Below, piece by piece: positions 31,311 through 45,000 of a stretch of 64,000 bases of DNA. The stretch's first letter is position 1; every line of letters begins with the position of its first letter. The translations under genes and the position numbers were made by a program. The stretch spans positions 47,463,146 through 47,527,145 of the forward strand of contig OX453272.1 of the NCBI GenBank assembly GCA_949710005.1. Direction: 5' to 3'. The notes below the pieces were generated by a model that ran no database searches, had not been told where the DNA came from, and saw only the letters and a list, made by a program, of their open reading frames with translations. Source of the DNA: Ricordea florida (taxonomy: Eukaryota > Cnidaria > Anthozoa > Corallimorpharia > Ricordeidae).

Positions 31311-31330
31311 GGATATGGTGTGGATTAGTT

Positions 31331-31386
31331 AAGAAATAGAAAACATGTACCGTGTTTCTATCGAGTTATAGAAACACGAGTGAAAG

Positions 31387-31417
<31 letters not shown>

Positions 31418-31418
31418 G

Positions 31419-31449
<31 letters not shown>

Positions 31450-31520
31450 GAGTTCTCCCAAACTTTCACGAGTGTTTCTATAACTCAATAGAAACACGAA
31501 GAACATGTTTTCTATTTCTT
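31331..31520. mobile_element. Palindromic foldback element
   Basis: A 190-bp near-perfect palindrome. The ends are AAGAAATAGAAAACATGT and ACATGTTTTCTATTTCTT, and the inner arms gtgtttctat..ttatagaaacac and tgaaagtttgggagaac/gttctcccaaactttca pair. A partial extra copy of the tip (gtgtttctatcgagttatag) lies at 31631. It could extrude as a cruciform. Confidence 0.88.
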
Positions 31521-31529
31521 TTAGAAAAC

Positions 31530-33672
31530 ACCGCGACGAAAAAAAGAAAAGCAACTTATTAGCTGTGATTATCAAAATGTAAATTCTCTTTGCTCGCGTC
31601 ATCATTACGTCAACAGCTCGTGCTAGTTCTGTGTTTCTATCGAGTTATAGAAACACGATTTCTAACCAATCAGCGCGCGTACTTTCTTAGGACTGTTTTC
31701 TAAAATTTGATAAGGAGGTTGTTGGTAGACAAGGTGTGTTGTTAGGATAAAAAATGATTTAAAATTTATGCTTTTCGTGGAAGGCGTTTGAGAGTTAACT
31801 ATGGATGGATGTTTCTCTAGATTACGTTTAGAGTGGATTAGAGTGGATTGTCGATTTTGGGAAAATATTTTAAAAATGATCCCGGAAGATTTTGATATAT
31901 GCGCCAGAATCGGAAATCCCTCCTACTTTATAAGCACTTTTTCTTTTGTGCTTTGTTAATTATCCGTGAGAGTTATTCCTTTCAACAGGTTTCTGATAAC
32001 TTGGTAAATTAAATTAAAAGAAAAGACAAAAAGAAAGGAAACAGGTACGTGGTGTGACAGAAAGAAAACTTGCCTAAACCTAAGCTCAGTTAAGGTTTGT
32101 TTTGTCACCGCACACCATTAAATTTGTCGCCGTATGTTATATGTTTTGTGCCGGAGTCACATCTTTCTCGAAAATGATGCAGCTCTGTTAGCTTAACGAC
32201 GTTTTGGAGCCCACTATTTTAGTGGAAGGGCTAGGAGAAAGATTCATTGGTGATGTGTTCAGTAGTCGTTTAATCAATCAGCTTTGACTTAACATCGGTG
32301 AGCACACTACGTTTCCCTAGAAGTTACAGCAATTTCAGAACACTAAAAGTGGAAATTCTGGTGAGCCTTATATGATTTTTTTATCAAAAACTCTAAATTC
32401 GTGCTCGCTCCCCTGCCCTCCCCACTAAGTATTCTGATATTTATCACAAAAATAGGTCTCTCTTAGCAGAAGCGAACATTACATTCTAATTGTATTCTGG
32501 AAATCACAAAAATATTTCGTCCAAAATGTTTGGCAAAAACCGCTCTTTGTGCGGCAAACATAGTGTCAATATTATAAAACTCTGAATTCGATTTGTTGCA
32601 GTTGAATGGACTATGGTTGCAGTCACACTGGGCTCTTGGTCAAAGTGCATTACACTATAACTAGTAAAAAGATCTTATAGCTTTTCTAAGTAATTTGATT
32701 TTGATATTTTGAGTAACAATATAAATACTTTGAGGGCATGGAAGGAAGCAACTGAGCTCCGATTATTCAACACATTCAAGCAAGAAATGGCTATTCCTGT
32801 TGTCCAGGTGTTGTACACCAAACGAATGCCAACAAACACTAAATGTAACGCTTACTCTGTTGTGTAACTGTAATTGGGTACTACTTTAGGCTAAGTAAGT
32901 AATACCCCATTCACAATTCCACTTTTCTTTGTAATTACTGTATTTTACTGTACACTGTTATAGCTTGCGTGACTGTCTCCCTCTGAAAGACTATAAAATT
33001 TCAATAACACCAGGCTACCATAGACTTCTAAGCAGATGTTCTCTGGCCTTTGTCACGCGTTCAGCCCCACGAGGAAAGGAAATCGAACGCGTGACGAAGC
33101 CCAAACGACTTCTGTGTAAGAGGCCAGGGTTACCGGGATGTGATACTCTAATATAATTGTATTACATATAACACTTCACATGTCGCCAAGGCTTGAACAT
33201 CACAAACCCAAAGATGCGATCCATTTCAGCAAACCTTTCAGTTCCAAATTCCGACATTTCTAGCTGTTAAACGTAACGGTATTCTACCGATGAGTCACTC
33301 GCATCAAGAAGACTAAATACTTGCTTCTAAAACCTCCCGTGGTTTTCTTGAAAGATAGCAAAAGTTCTCCAGCCAAAAAGCAATTCGCACAAATATAAAG
33401 CTTTAATCCGCGAAACTCGTTTATAGTAGCCAACGACATTTTCACTGGAGATATCGGAGCCTCTAATTAAATTGATTGCGTGATTTGTGTTAGATAACTG
33501 GGTTGGTGATCAGCTCATCTGACTTAATAAGCTGGAACCTACGGTGTGCATAGAATGATCCAATGTACTTCCTTCCAATTCATTCTTAATGTCCACTGGT
33601 AGCAACGGACAACACTGCTGTCTCTTGCATGTCCGCAAGGGCCGCTTGCCACGCCCTTTGGCTGGTAGGGGG
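31530..33672. other. Gene-free spacer before the PH-domain gene
   Basis: No coding region is supported. Visible items: an inverted pair tttgtcacgcgttc and gaacgcgtgacgaa around 33050-33108 (related to tctgtcacgcgttcattgcc near 41348), and an ATTAAA-type signal on the minus strand at 33402-33407. The latter could serve as the polyadenylation signal of the PH-domain gene. Confidence 0.5.
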
Positions 33673-36600
33673 TTACAGTCGTGTATCCTCTCCATTGTTC
33701 TCCTCCTCTGTTTGCTGTGTGTTCTGATCATCACCTTGTTCTTCTTGTAGACCTGCCTCTTCACCCTGTCCAGGTTCCTCTTGTGTATTTTTTTCTGCCT
33801 CTTTGTGGTTGACTATTACTTCGCTATCTAGTGAAGTGCCAGCCACACTTTGATCTTGGGAATGTGTTTCTTCGTCTTTGAAATCCTGGGAGATATCGGC
33901 CTCATTTCGATCTTGTGAAGGTGTTTCTTCATCTCTCCACTCTTTTGAAGTGCCATCCACATTTTCATCTTGGCCATGTGTTTCTTCATCTCTCGAATCT
34001 TTTGATTCCTCTTCTTTCGTCGCCGCCTCCTCCTCCTCTGCAAGTTCGTGTTTTTGCTCGTCTACTACCCCCTGGTTGGTAGATTCTTCTTCACTTTTTC
34101 CCCCCTCCCCTCCCTCAGGCAATGACTGTTCTCTCTCATTAGTATCAGTTCCCATCTGGGATAACGGTTCTTCTCCTTCGCATTCCTTGCCGGACTGTTG
34201 CTCCTCTCCGTTTGTCTCTTCTACTTTGTCTTTACGTGTTGTCCGTTCAATGCTCGTTTTCTCGGTGCTTTCACCGTTCTCAACCACGTTTTCGTGGCCT
34301 TGCTTTTCCACGTCACCTTCCTCTTCGGGGAGGGCTTCGAGGATCTCTTTCTCCTTACCCCCTTGGGGAGCCATTTCTTCCAACAGATCTCCATGTCGTA
34401 AGCTCCACTCGTGAAGCGACTCTCTATTTACATCCTCTTTGTTCAGGAGTTCTTCTAGCCTCGACAGACTTCTCTGTTTGTCCTAAGAAACCAGAAAGCG
34501 AAAAACTGAAATACTCTCAGTGGAACCAAGACAAGTAAGAGATCATAGGAAACCCCTGCTGGTTCAGATAAAACGAAGTTGCGCAAAAATTGACCGTTCC
34601 TTTTCTATGAGAAGCAGTAAATACTAGCACGGAAAAAGACTCCTTTTGGACGTTTAGGAAAAGGCAAGTTTTTGGGAAAGAAACAAAAATTACGATGACT
34701 TTGTCATTAATTGTAAAAATAAGAACGAATATGCCCCCAGGTATGTATAAGGCAGTGCCTACATCACTAGCCTGCGCTTCGGCGTTCGAAGGGGAGTGGG
34801 GAGGGGGATTTGGGTGCAAAAGGACGTAGCTCCCTTTAAAAGCCGGCCACGCAGGCTACTACACCAGGGAACTTAAATGCTGCCTCCATTTCACATCTGT
34901 AAGTGTACATTTCTCATCACTGGGGAAGGCAAGATCACGAATTGTTAAATATGTCTATTTCTATCTCTACGGCCCTTAAGTCTGTTTCGACTTCGATAAA
35001 GATCCATCAACATGTAAATTTTGAAGCTGTCTGCTGACACAGAGAAATCTTCCTTACCTTAAGCGTTCTTTCCAGTGTTTTTAGTCTGACGAACTTGTTC
35101 TCCCTCTCCCCTTTCTCATGAACTGTAGACAACGCCCGCAGTCTGTCCGCACCTTCATACAGCGGCATCCCCACAATTGACAGTCGTGCTTCCTTTATAT
35201 TACGACACATAACAAACAAGTCATCTTCCTCCTTTACTGATCGCCTAAGAACGGACTTCATCGACTCTTCGGCCGTTGACGAGTCGGACGACTTTGGTGT
35301 TTCTTCATCAGATACAGACCACTTTTCCTGCTCGTCTAACATGAAATACCACTTGGTTTGGGACGGGGAGACAGGTTCGCTGGATGACGATAACGTAGAC
35401 TCAGATTCCGAAGGTCGCTTTTGCAGGGATGGTCTGTTGGTTTCTGCAACTTGCTCATCAGACTTCACTTTATCGGTTATTTGAGCCGTTTCGCTGGAGC
35501 CTTGGGTAGGTCTTTGTTCAGTTTCTGCAGTTCCATCAGCAGTATACCGAGTGCTTTTAGTGGACGTTTCGTCCTTTTCCTCGCATGTTGCAGCGGCCTC
35601 ACCTTGTACGTGGTCCATTGTTTCATCTGTTCTATCCTTTGCTTGTTCAACATCGTTAGCAGCTTCCATTTCTGGCTCAGAACTTACAGTCTCAGTCGTT
35701 ACTACTGGAAAACGTAATTCCTCTTTGATTTGTCCATCTTGATCACGCGACGACTGAGTTGCAGTATCCTTTGCGTCAACAAGTGCTTCCTGTTCTGCTA
35801 ACATTTCTGGGTCTAAAGGAGTTTGCTCTAGATCGGCAGAGGATTCAACAACCACTTGTACTTCACTTTTCACAAATACTTGCTCGTTCACCGTTGCCGG
35901 TTTTTCCTCTAGGGCAACTTGCCCGCTTTCACTGTCATTAGGTTGGCTGTCGTCAAGAGGGCCAGATCTCGAGGACTGATTTGTTTTTGTAGGCAGCGCA
36001 GTCTCTTTATTACTATCAAATGGACTTTGACTCTGAGAGTTGGGTGACGGAGGAGCGGAGCCCTTGGACGAGCGTCTCTTGGTAGCTACCACATCCTCTT
36101 CGTCCTCCAAGATATCATGGCGTCCTCCTACAGCTGAAAACGAAGAAAAAGAAAAGATTAGCTACATTCGAGACTTCCAGATCATCACATTCAGCCCTCA
36201 ATCAACCCTTTCTCTTCAAAGAGCAAAATATGACTCATCAAGAGAAAATCTCACGTCTTATTTAACACAAATGTGTTCTGCTTCTTATAAGTTACAATAT
36301 CATTATCACACAACCAGCACAAAATCTGTTTATTAAAATATCATTATCACACAACCAGCACAAAACCTGTTTATTACAATGTCACTATCACACAACCAGC
36401 AGAAAAACCTGTTTATTAAAATTTCATTACCACACAACCTAGACAGAACCTGTTTATTAAAATGTCATTGTCACAACCAGCACACAATTTGTTTATTAAA
36501 ATGTCATTATCACACAACTAGGACAAAACCTGTTAATTAAAATGTCATTATCACAAAACCAACACAAAACCTGTTTATTAAAATGTAATTATCACACAAG

Positions 36601-39600
36601 AAGCACAAAAACCTGTTTATTAAAATGTCATTACCACACAACCTGGACAAAACCTGTTTATTACACTCAGACGACACCTGACTGGAAACAAGACAACCTC
36701 ATTCTCGGTATAACAGAATGAAAAGGCTAGTAATTTAACCTAATTTGTGAAGACATGATAATTTAAAATTCCATGCTGGAATCGAGGTGCGCGTGACAAA
36801 CTTGGTATGACTGCGACGACACCATCATGCAGGTCATTTGACAAGGACCCAGACAATTGGTGTGTTTTCTGCAGTATACAATTGAAGGATTTACGTCACA
36901 GTATGTGTATACTTCAATATACGTCATAGTATGTGTAATAGGAAAGCACCAGCAGACAAAAACAATAGCAGCATCGAAAAGCACCAATCAGAGCGGACCA
37001 CCAAGCCAAAATAACGGTGCACTGAAAGCAGTCGACCCTGTCAACTAATGAAGACCAGCAGTAAGTGTCGCGATCCACATCAAAGTTACTCCATGTACGT
37101 CATGAGACAACTATATCACCCAAGATGAATAATAACATATTTATTAAAATAAGGAAAAGTATCCGCTACCTATACTTGAAATAACCAAACTCTTAGTATT
37201 TTGCTGATCATTCGGCTGTTATTGGCGATTTACAGGATTTGCAATCATCGCTGTACTTCACTGTAAAAGATTGTCTGAGCCACCTGTGACCTTTTCTGTT
37301 CCCAAAGTTGTGTTGTACTAATAAACACTAAATAGACCAGTGGTAAAACAACACACACCAAGCACTGAACTGGTTCTCTGCGTTGGGTTTGACCCTGATT
37401 TCCTTCTCATAACCAAATCATCTTTCACTGCTAGATGTTCCTGTTGTTGTCTTGGTTTCTGTATTACCTCTCCCCTGGAAGCCGCGCCTAATACAGCCAG
37501 CCATTTGTCCATGTCCTCCTGACTGTCTGCCATAAACAACGCTATTTGAGTTTTCGGACCGGACTGCTCACATTTGAAACAACTAGTTCAAAAGAGAAAA
37601 CATGACTGAAATTAAACAACTGACAAAGTGGAACATGAAGTAAAGAAAGCGAAAACAAAACACAACAGACAAATGGGATTACAGAAGTTCTATTTCCTGG
37701 TTTCTCCTGGGGTGGGGGGTGGGGGGTGGGGGTAAACAAAACAAATCAATTGAATACCAGTTCAATCGAGGTTCAAATGGAGATGTGTCACGATTTAGTA
37801 GGGAAGGAGAGGGATGGAGTATGGCATCAAAATCCTTCAACAACAGAAATGGGATCACAGAAGGTCTAATTCTTGGTTCCTCCTAGAACACAACAAAAAT
37901 CAACTGAATGGCGCTTCAATGGATGTGTCAGGATTTGGTGTGGAACAGAGAGATAGGTTACGGTATTAAAACCCTGCAACAAAATTAATGAACCAAAACT
38001 GATCAGTGCAGCGAAGGTATACGTGGCTTCCATGCATTCCAGCCCTTGTGATAAATATTTACCGACACCTTCCCCCTCGTTTTATGACAATGTGACGCTC
38101 TCGCCAAATAAGGGCGTGAGCACGTGCGAAGATTCTTATGAGTGAGACAAGCGAGTGTGAGACACTGATGCACTTAGTATCTTTATTGCGAGATATTAAA
38201 CAAGGTAAACTGTTAAACATTGTGAGTTTGAGTGTACCGCTGGGGGACCTCGGTGCGCATTTTAGAGCTTTTTCAAAGTTAATCACTAGAAGTTACTGTT
38301 TAATCCTGGATTAGAGCTTATTCCGGGCATAACGTTAAGGGTTACATGTGTTTTTAACTGTATGACAATAGACTAGCGCTCATCCACTTAATAGCTGTCA
38401 AATAGAACTTACAATTTCTTTTTGGTTTCTGGTGCTGTCGTTACCGTCACGCCTTCCATGGTGATGACTCCTCCAGCCTCCTGATCAAATGAAGTCTTGT
38501 AGTAATACAACCTCCCTTCCTTTAATACCACCCATTTCCGTTTCCAACTGGAAAAGAACAAAGCTCCACCTAGAAGAAAAACAAGACAATTAATCTGAAG
38601 GTCGTAGGTTGGACTCCTATTGAAAGGACACGGATTCGCTTCTTCAGAGTTTTCCTGCGACAGTGTTGAAAAATGCATCTTTCACAAATTCTTCACGCTC
38701 AAAATATACCATCTTCATAAACTTAAGCCGCTCTCCCTTTGACATTCAAATCCTAGCAGTATACAGGATGTTTTTCCTATGATCCTAGTATAAGGGCCTT
38801 GCTCCTACGAGTCTCCTATAGCTCAGTGGTAGTGCGTCCGAACTAGTAATCGCAAGATTGTAGGTTGGACTCCTACTGGGAGAACGAGGATTTGGTTTCT
38901 TTTCGAGTTTGTCTATAACAGCGCAGAAAAATACATCTTCCACAAATTTATTAGGCTCAAAATATACCATCTTCAGTATTTGAGAACCTTTTCACTTCAA
39001 CATTCAAATCCTAGCGGTATGCAGAATGTTTGCCCCGTAAATCCTCGCTCCCACGAGCCTGCTACAGTGCTGTGGTAGAGCAAACTCGTTATCGCAAGGT
39101 CATGGGTTCGACATCTATTGGGAGAACTCGGATTTGCTTTTCACAAGTTTGCCTGTGACACTACCAAAAACACATCTTTCGCAAATGTTTTAGGTTAAAA
39201 GTGTGTATCAACTTAATTATTTCACAACCAAGAGAACATAACGGACAGAGAGAGACACTCGGGGCATGGGCTGGGATATGAAAACATCATTATTATTTTA
39301 CAGTTATTCAAAGAAATGGAGGAGCCTTTTCCGAGAGTTCCGAATGATTCCACTATAATCGTTCTAGCCATCTGTATTTAATGGCCGCCAGCAGCTCTTG
39401 AATATGTATGATTTTCTCTAATTATGGATTATTCAGGAGTAATTTACAAGCAAGAGACCTACTCGGTACGCTACTACGGACCTCTCGAAAAACAGACTTT
39501 CGAGTCCAAAAATAACTTCTCTGAAGTTTTCATATCCCAGCTGGACTGGGAGTGTCTGTCTCTTATACTCTCTTGTTCACAACACAATAATTGTTTGGAG

Positions 39601-41962
39601 ACAAAAATACGGAATTCCTTCTCCTTTTAAATGTTGCTGTTAAATTTCTGCATTTACAAACGAAGTCTCCGGTAAGCAATCAGTACAATTTCAACTTCAA
39701 CTTTATTAGCGTTAGAACAATAAATCCCACATACCCACTACCTAGAATTAGCAAAGGCTATTCGAGGCAGGCAGTGTTGGGACGCCACATACATGTCACA
39801 ATACCAACACATATAAGACATTTTACAGCAACATACGAGAAAAGAGAAAGAATTATAGTAATGATACGAAAAATAAATATACGTGTGCGTAAGTAAATCA
39901 ATAAGAAATTATACTACATTGCATTAGCATGTTCCGTGTTTCATTTCATTAACAAGGTGTCTTTGTCAGCATAATTATCCCGTCTTTGAAGATCGAGTAG
40001 TCTTATAGATTGTATTTGTTTCTTAAAAACGTGCTTTGAAAGGTTTTTCAATTTAGAATTTTTGCGAAGATTTAGTCGAGAATGTTTCCAATTAAAAATT
40101 ACCAGCTGAAGAGGATCGGGTGCTGTATTGTGAAGTTGACTTGAGAGGGTGAAGAGGCCCTGTTAGGGGAGGGGGGGGGAGGGGGGAGGGGGAGGGGGGA
40201 GAAAGTCATCCCTTATTCCTAAAATTACCGAGACTGTTATCGCCAAAATTACTTATCGTTGGAATTTGGAAATTGGTGGCAATTTTAAACTGTAAAGCGA
40301 CCCGTTACTGTTCGTTACCGGTTGCCGGTAATACAAATCCTCGGCAAAAGTGACCAAACGTGTGACAATTGATAAATCAAAGTTATTTTTTTGTTATCCT
40401 TAAAACTATCTCAGTTAACCCTTATCCCTATAATTATTTGATCAGTTAACCCTTATTCCGTAAAATTATTTTCCCAGTTATCCCTTATCCCTAAAACCCC
40501 TAACAGGGCCTCAGTGAACATGTCAGTGATGTTAGGCGGTGCAGAATCATTATAGATATCATGCAGTAAGACAGAGGAGAGCTTAAAGTAAGGCATAGAT
40601 ACCGGCAATATATTAAAGGAACACAAATAAGGAATAGCATCAGTTCGATAATGGAAAACGTTCATCAAACGAACTGCAAAAGTTCAAAAGTACAGCAAAA
40701 ACAATAAGCAAATAACAGTGCTATGTGTTTTTTGTGAATTACCTTTCTTACTAAGCCATCCCTCATGATCGGCATCACCCAGAGCGCGGCATGGTACCCG
40801 GTGATCAGCTGGTGTCTTACCGGCCTTTTGATTGGCTGGTTCGTGTGCACGTTCCGGTGTACCAATCAGCTCCACCTCTTTACCACCTGTCAATCAAATG
40901 AGTAAGGTTTCAAGTCAATTTGACAAATAAAAACAACTAAATGTCTACTACCGCTTTTCGAAGAAAGGAGAGAAAGTATGGTAATATTGATAATCTAAAT
41001 TCAGAGCTGCAAATACTTTTTTTTTTCTTGAAAGGTCATATGTCCGACTAAGTGATCATTTTAGTCGGACAAAACAAAACTGTATTCGGACATCATCAGA
41101 AAAAGGGAAGAAGGTTGAATTTTATTCACCTTTACTATTGCACAATACATGATAAAAATTGTCCGGACATGATGTCCGACCAGAGTTGGGATTTCGTCGG
41201 ACGAGCTAATTTTGGTCGGCTAATGAGCGAAAACCGACTGTTACTTGCAGTCTTGTAAATTTATTCTTTTGTCTCACGATGATGGTATGGTAATATTGTA
41301 TTTTACACTTTGCACTTCAATAGCCTCCTACACATATGTTCCTTGTGCTCTGTCACGCGTTCATTGCCCACGAACGTGGTGGAGACAAAGCCCAACATTA
41401 CATGGCAACATTAGACCAGTGACGTCAAATCCAGTTCAACGTCAAGGGGATGTCGGTAGTTTGGGATCTAAGATATTACAGGGATTAGGGTTAACGTCTA
41501 GAGAAACGTGGCTAAGTAAGCGGGGTAATCAAAGCACAAAAATTGCAGATCTCAAACTCTTTTTTAAAGTAAGCTTAAACCAACGTATTGATAACAAAGG
41601 ATACGTATATAAAGCGCGCGAGAAACCAGCGTCAATCTGGCGTTCATATATACACAGGTGAACAGAGAAATGCAGCATGCTGTAGTAAGTTCATTAACAG
41701 TCCTTTACAATAGCGTTTTGTGTCAGTTCAAGATTGGGTACTCGTAAAAGTTAAGGAAACGCAAACTTGCATTCAACGCTTTAACCGTTCAAGCCATAAA
41801 CTTGGCCATTGAGATCCACGATAGCCATGCCCAAGAGGGCATTTTTCATTACAGACGAATATCTTTTCAAGATTTTCTTTGGCAAACCGGCCACACAAGG
41901 CCAAAGGCAAGAATGAAAAACCTTCTAAATGTTGGTCACGTTAAACGTGAGTTATGCTTGTT

Positions 41963-42008
<46 letters not shown>

Positions 42009-45000
42009 CACTACCAACACCAATAATAACAATAATAACAATAATAACAACAACAACAATAATAATGATGATGACGATGATCATGTGTGATAGCAAGTTT
42101 CAAGATGTGGCATTAATAAAATTACACAGGTAGGAATTGAACCATACCTGCACCTCCACTCTCGGCATAACTAATCCTCATTTGCATACGGCGTGCTTTG
42201 GGACTGTGGGAACCTGTGGCCGGGCTTGTCTCTCGCTTGGTAAGTCGTTCTCTTAACACTGTATCCTCATCCTGAGTGCCGCTGTCTGATTCAGGAGATA
42301 GCAACTCTTCTGTAGCTATAGGTTTTCCTACATCATTTACAAGTTTAATCAATGACTTCATAAATAAAGACGTACGTGTACTGTATGTAAAAGTATATGC
42401 CAATTTACATAGCAAGAATAAAAAAAAAGGTAGGGTAGAGCAATGCTCGGTATGTTTAATCGTATTTTGATTTCCCCTTTTTGTCTTGAAGGTGATTTTC
42501 GAAATGATGAGAATGTGAGGAACGTAGAGAGTAAAACTGCACTAAGGTTAAAAAATACAGCATATACTGGAGTCAAGTACACTGAAAACTCAAGCTCTAT
42601 ATCAGTAGAAACAGTTACCAGCTCTCCACAGACATTAGGTAAATATCTTTTACATATATCTTTGATATCCTCAATACTTTCTTTCAATTTCAGCGGCTCT
42701 CGAAATCGCTTAAAAAAATGTTTGGTATCCTAGAACAGTTAAAAGATCCCAGTATTAAGACAAGAGTATGGCCAGTCTTGCAGTAAGCAGCCCACATCCC
42801 TCACCTCTTAGATAAAAACATGGATTTGCTATTCTTGACTGTGTACAAAAAAATCACAGTCCTGCAGTCAGTAGCACCCACCTGTCACCCCTCAACTAAG
42901 AATCTGACCTGTCACTGTTCAGTACTTAAGTTATGATCCACTGATCACAGGCTTAAAGTCACAGTCATGCACCCAGTAGCCCCCACCCCTCATGCCTGAG
43001 TTGAGAATCTGGACCAGTCATTGTTCACTGTACAGATACTGTAAGATACTGTCCACTGATCACAGGTGTCAATTTACAATGCTGTACTTGGCCGACCCAG
43101 CCCCTCACACCTTAGCTAAAAATCTGGACCTTCCAATGTTCTTAGTGTAAGTTACTGTCCACTGATCAAAGAATTGAATTGACAATCACACAACTAAGGA
43201 CCTGGATCTACCATTCTGGACTGTTCAAGTTACTGTCCATCAATCACATGGTTAAATTCATAATCTTATGCTCAACAGCCCCCACCATAAACCAATGTTC
43301 CCTGTGTGTTTTACCTTTGTCTTTTTTTACTTGTAAACTCTCCCCTTTTGACTCATCAGCTTTGTGTTCTTCCACTGATGGTTTTCCATCGGTTTCTTCT
43401 GTCACCACAGCCTCATTATTTTGTTCAACACTAAGCTCATTCTTGGCTTCATTCTTTTGAGATACCTCTGAAGTTATTGTTTCTTCAACAACCTCTTTAG
43501 TTTCTTGGGAAACAGATACTAATTTGACAGAAACATCAGCAGACTCTTTAACTTCTAGCTTCTCCCCTTCAAGAGTCTCCCTGACATCAGATCCAGCAGT
43601 AACCACACCCTTCACATCAGCGTCTTTTGCTTCTTCCTGAACCTTATCTCCTCCATCTTCTGTGTTTGCCTGCTGTGTATCATCTGAAGGCTGACATGCT
43701 GCCAAATCACCTGTATCTGTAATAGCTTCAGGTTTTGCAGGTTTGTCCTCTGTCTGCTGTGTACTGCCAGGACCATCAGTGATCACAGCTTTCTCCCCTG
43801 ACCCATTCTCTAACACTTCACACCCTTCACTACTATCATTGTTTTTATCATCAAGTGCAGTCTGAGTTTGTCCCCTGTTTGAATCAATTCCTTCTTCATC
43901 TTTCTCATCTGCATCACCGGAATCACTTGATGCTCCACCTTTTGATTTTTTGCGACGTCCAAACAGTGTGTCTATAATGGATTTCTTTTTTCCTGACCCA
44001 GACTGTGGACTTGGGGTGGTTTCCTTTTTCTTTTGTTGAGCTTTAGGAGAGCTTTGGGGTAGGAAAAGACAAAATAAAAACCAGTGCTTATTATCAAAGC
44101 TCAAATCCTCTTAACTGTCACTACGTTTTTACTAAACTTGCATTCTGAATGCTCATTAAAGTCACTTTAACTTTCTGTTTTACAAACACATTACTAGTGT
44201 AATTTTGAAATGTACAAATAGAGAAGACACTCATACCAAAGCATGTATGTGTGCAATTTTTTTGTGTGTTTAAGGTAGTGTAAATTCTTGACCATCTGAA
44301 CAGGACAGTATTAATAGCCTCATTTGCTTGGGATTTAACAGGGAAATACAGTATTTGTACTCAGCTGCCTGTGGATAATCTATGCTATGCATGCTCTGTA
44401 ACATTATGACCATGATCCAATTTTCCCTGGTACAAATATATAACACATTTTTCCCACAGGTTCATTTTGACCAATCATATAGCCAAGAGATACAAAAAAA
44501 TATGAAAGATGTATTTTTCAGCATAGGCAAACTTAGAGAAACAAAATCCAGGTTCTTCCAATGAGAGTCGAACCTATAACCTTCCAATTACTACACATGT
44601 GGTTTAAATGCTCTACCACTACGCTATATGGGGGCTCTTGACTCATGGAAACAGAACCATTAAACTAGGTTCATCAGACAAATATCCTACATACTGTTAG
44701 TATTTGAATGTCAAATTGAATTGGTTGTGAAAAAATAAAGATGGTAAGTTTGAGCTTGGAAAGTATGTAAAAGATGTATTTTTTGGCACTACCACTGGCA
44801 AACCTGGAAAAAGCTAATCTGAATTTTCCAAACAGGAGTAATGAACCTACAACAATCAGGTTAATAGTTTGGATTACTAGCTTTTCTGGAAAAAAAATTA
44901 ATTTAAAGACTGAAATGACAAGAGGTGTTATGTTCACTTGCCTGGAGTTTATTGGTACCCTATGGACCACACCCCCTACTATTGTTGTGGAGTAACTGAT

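Noticed and set aside
33878-34538. Plus-strand Ser/Phe-rich frames
   Set aside because: Antisense shadow of the acidic last exon of the PH-domain gene.
41960-42080. A CRISPR-like or regulatory array
   Set aside because: It is a plain AAT/AAC triplet microsatellite in an intron.
44570-44640. A tRNA gene on the minus strand
   Set aside because: It belongs to the same SINE-like repeat, with a tail and a second tandem unit; no complete cloverleaf.
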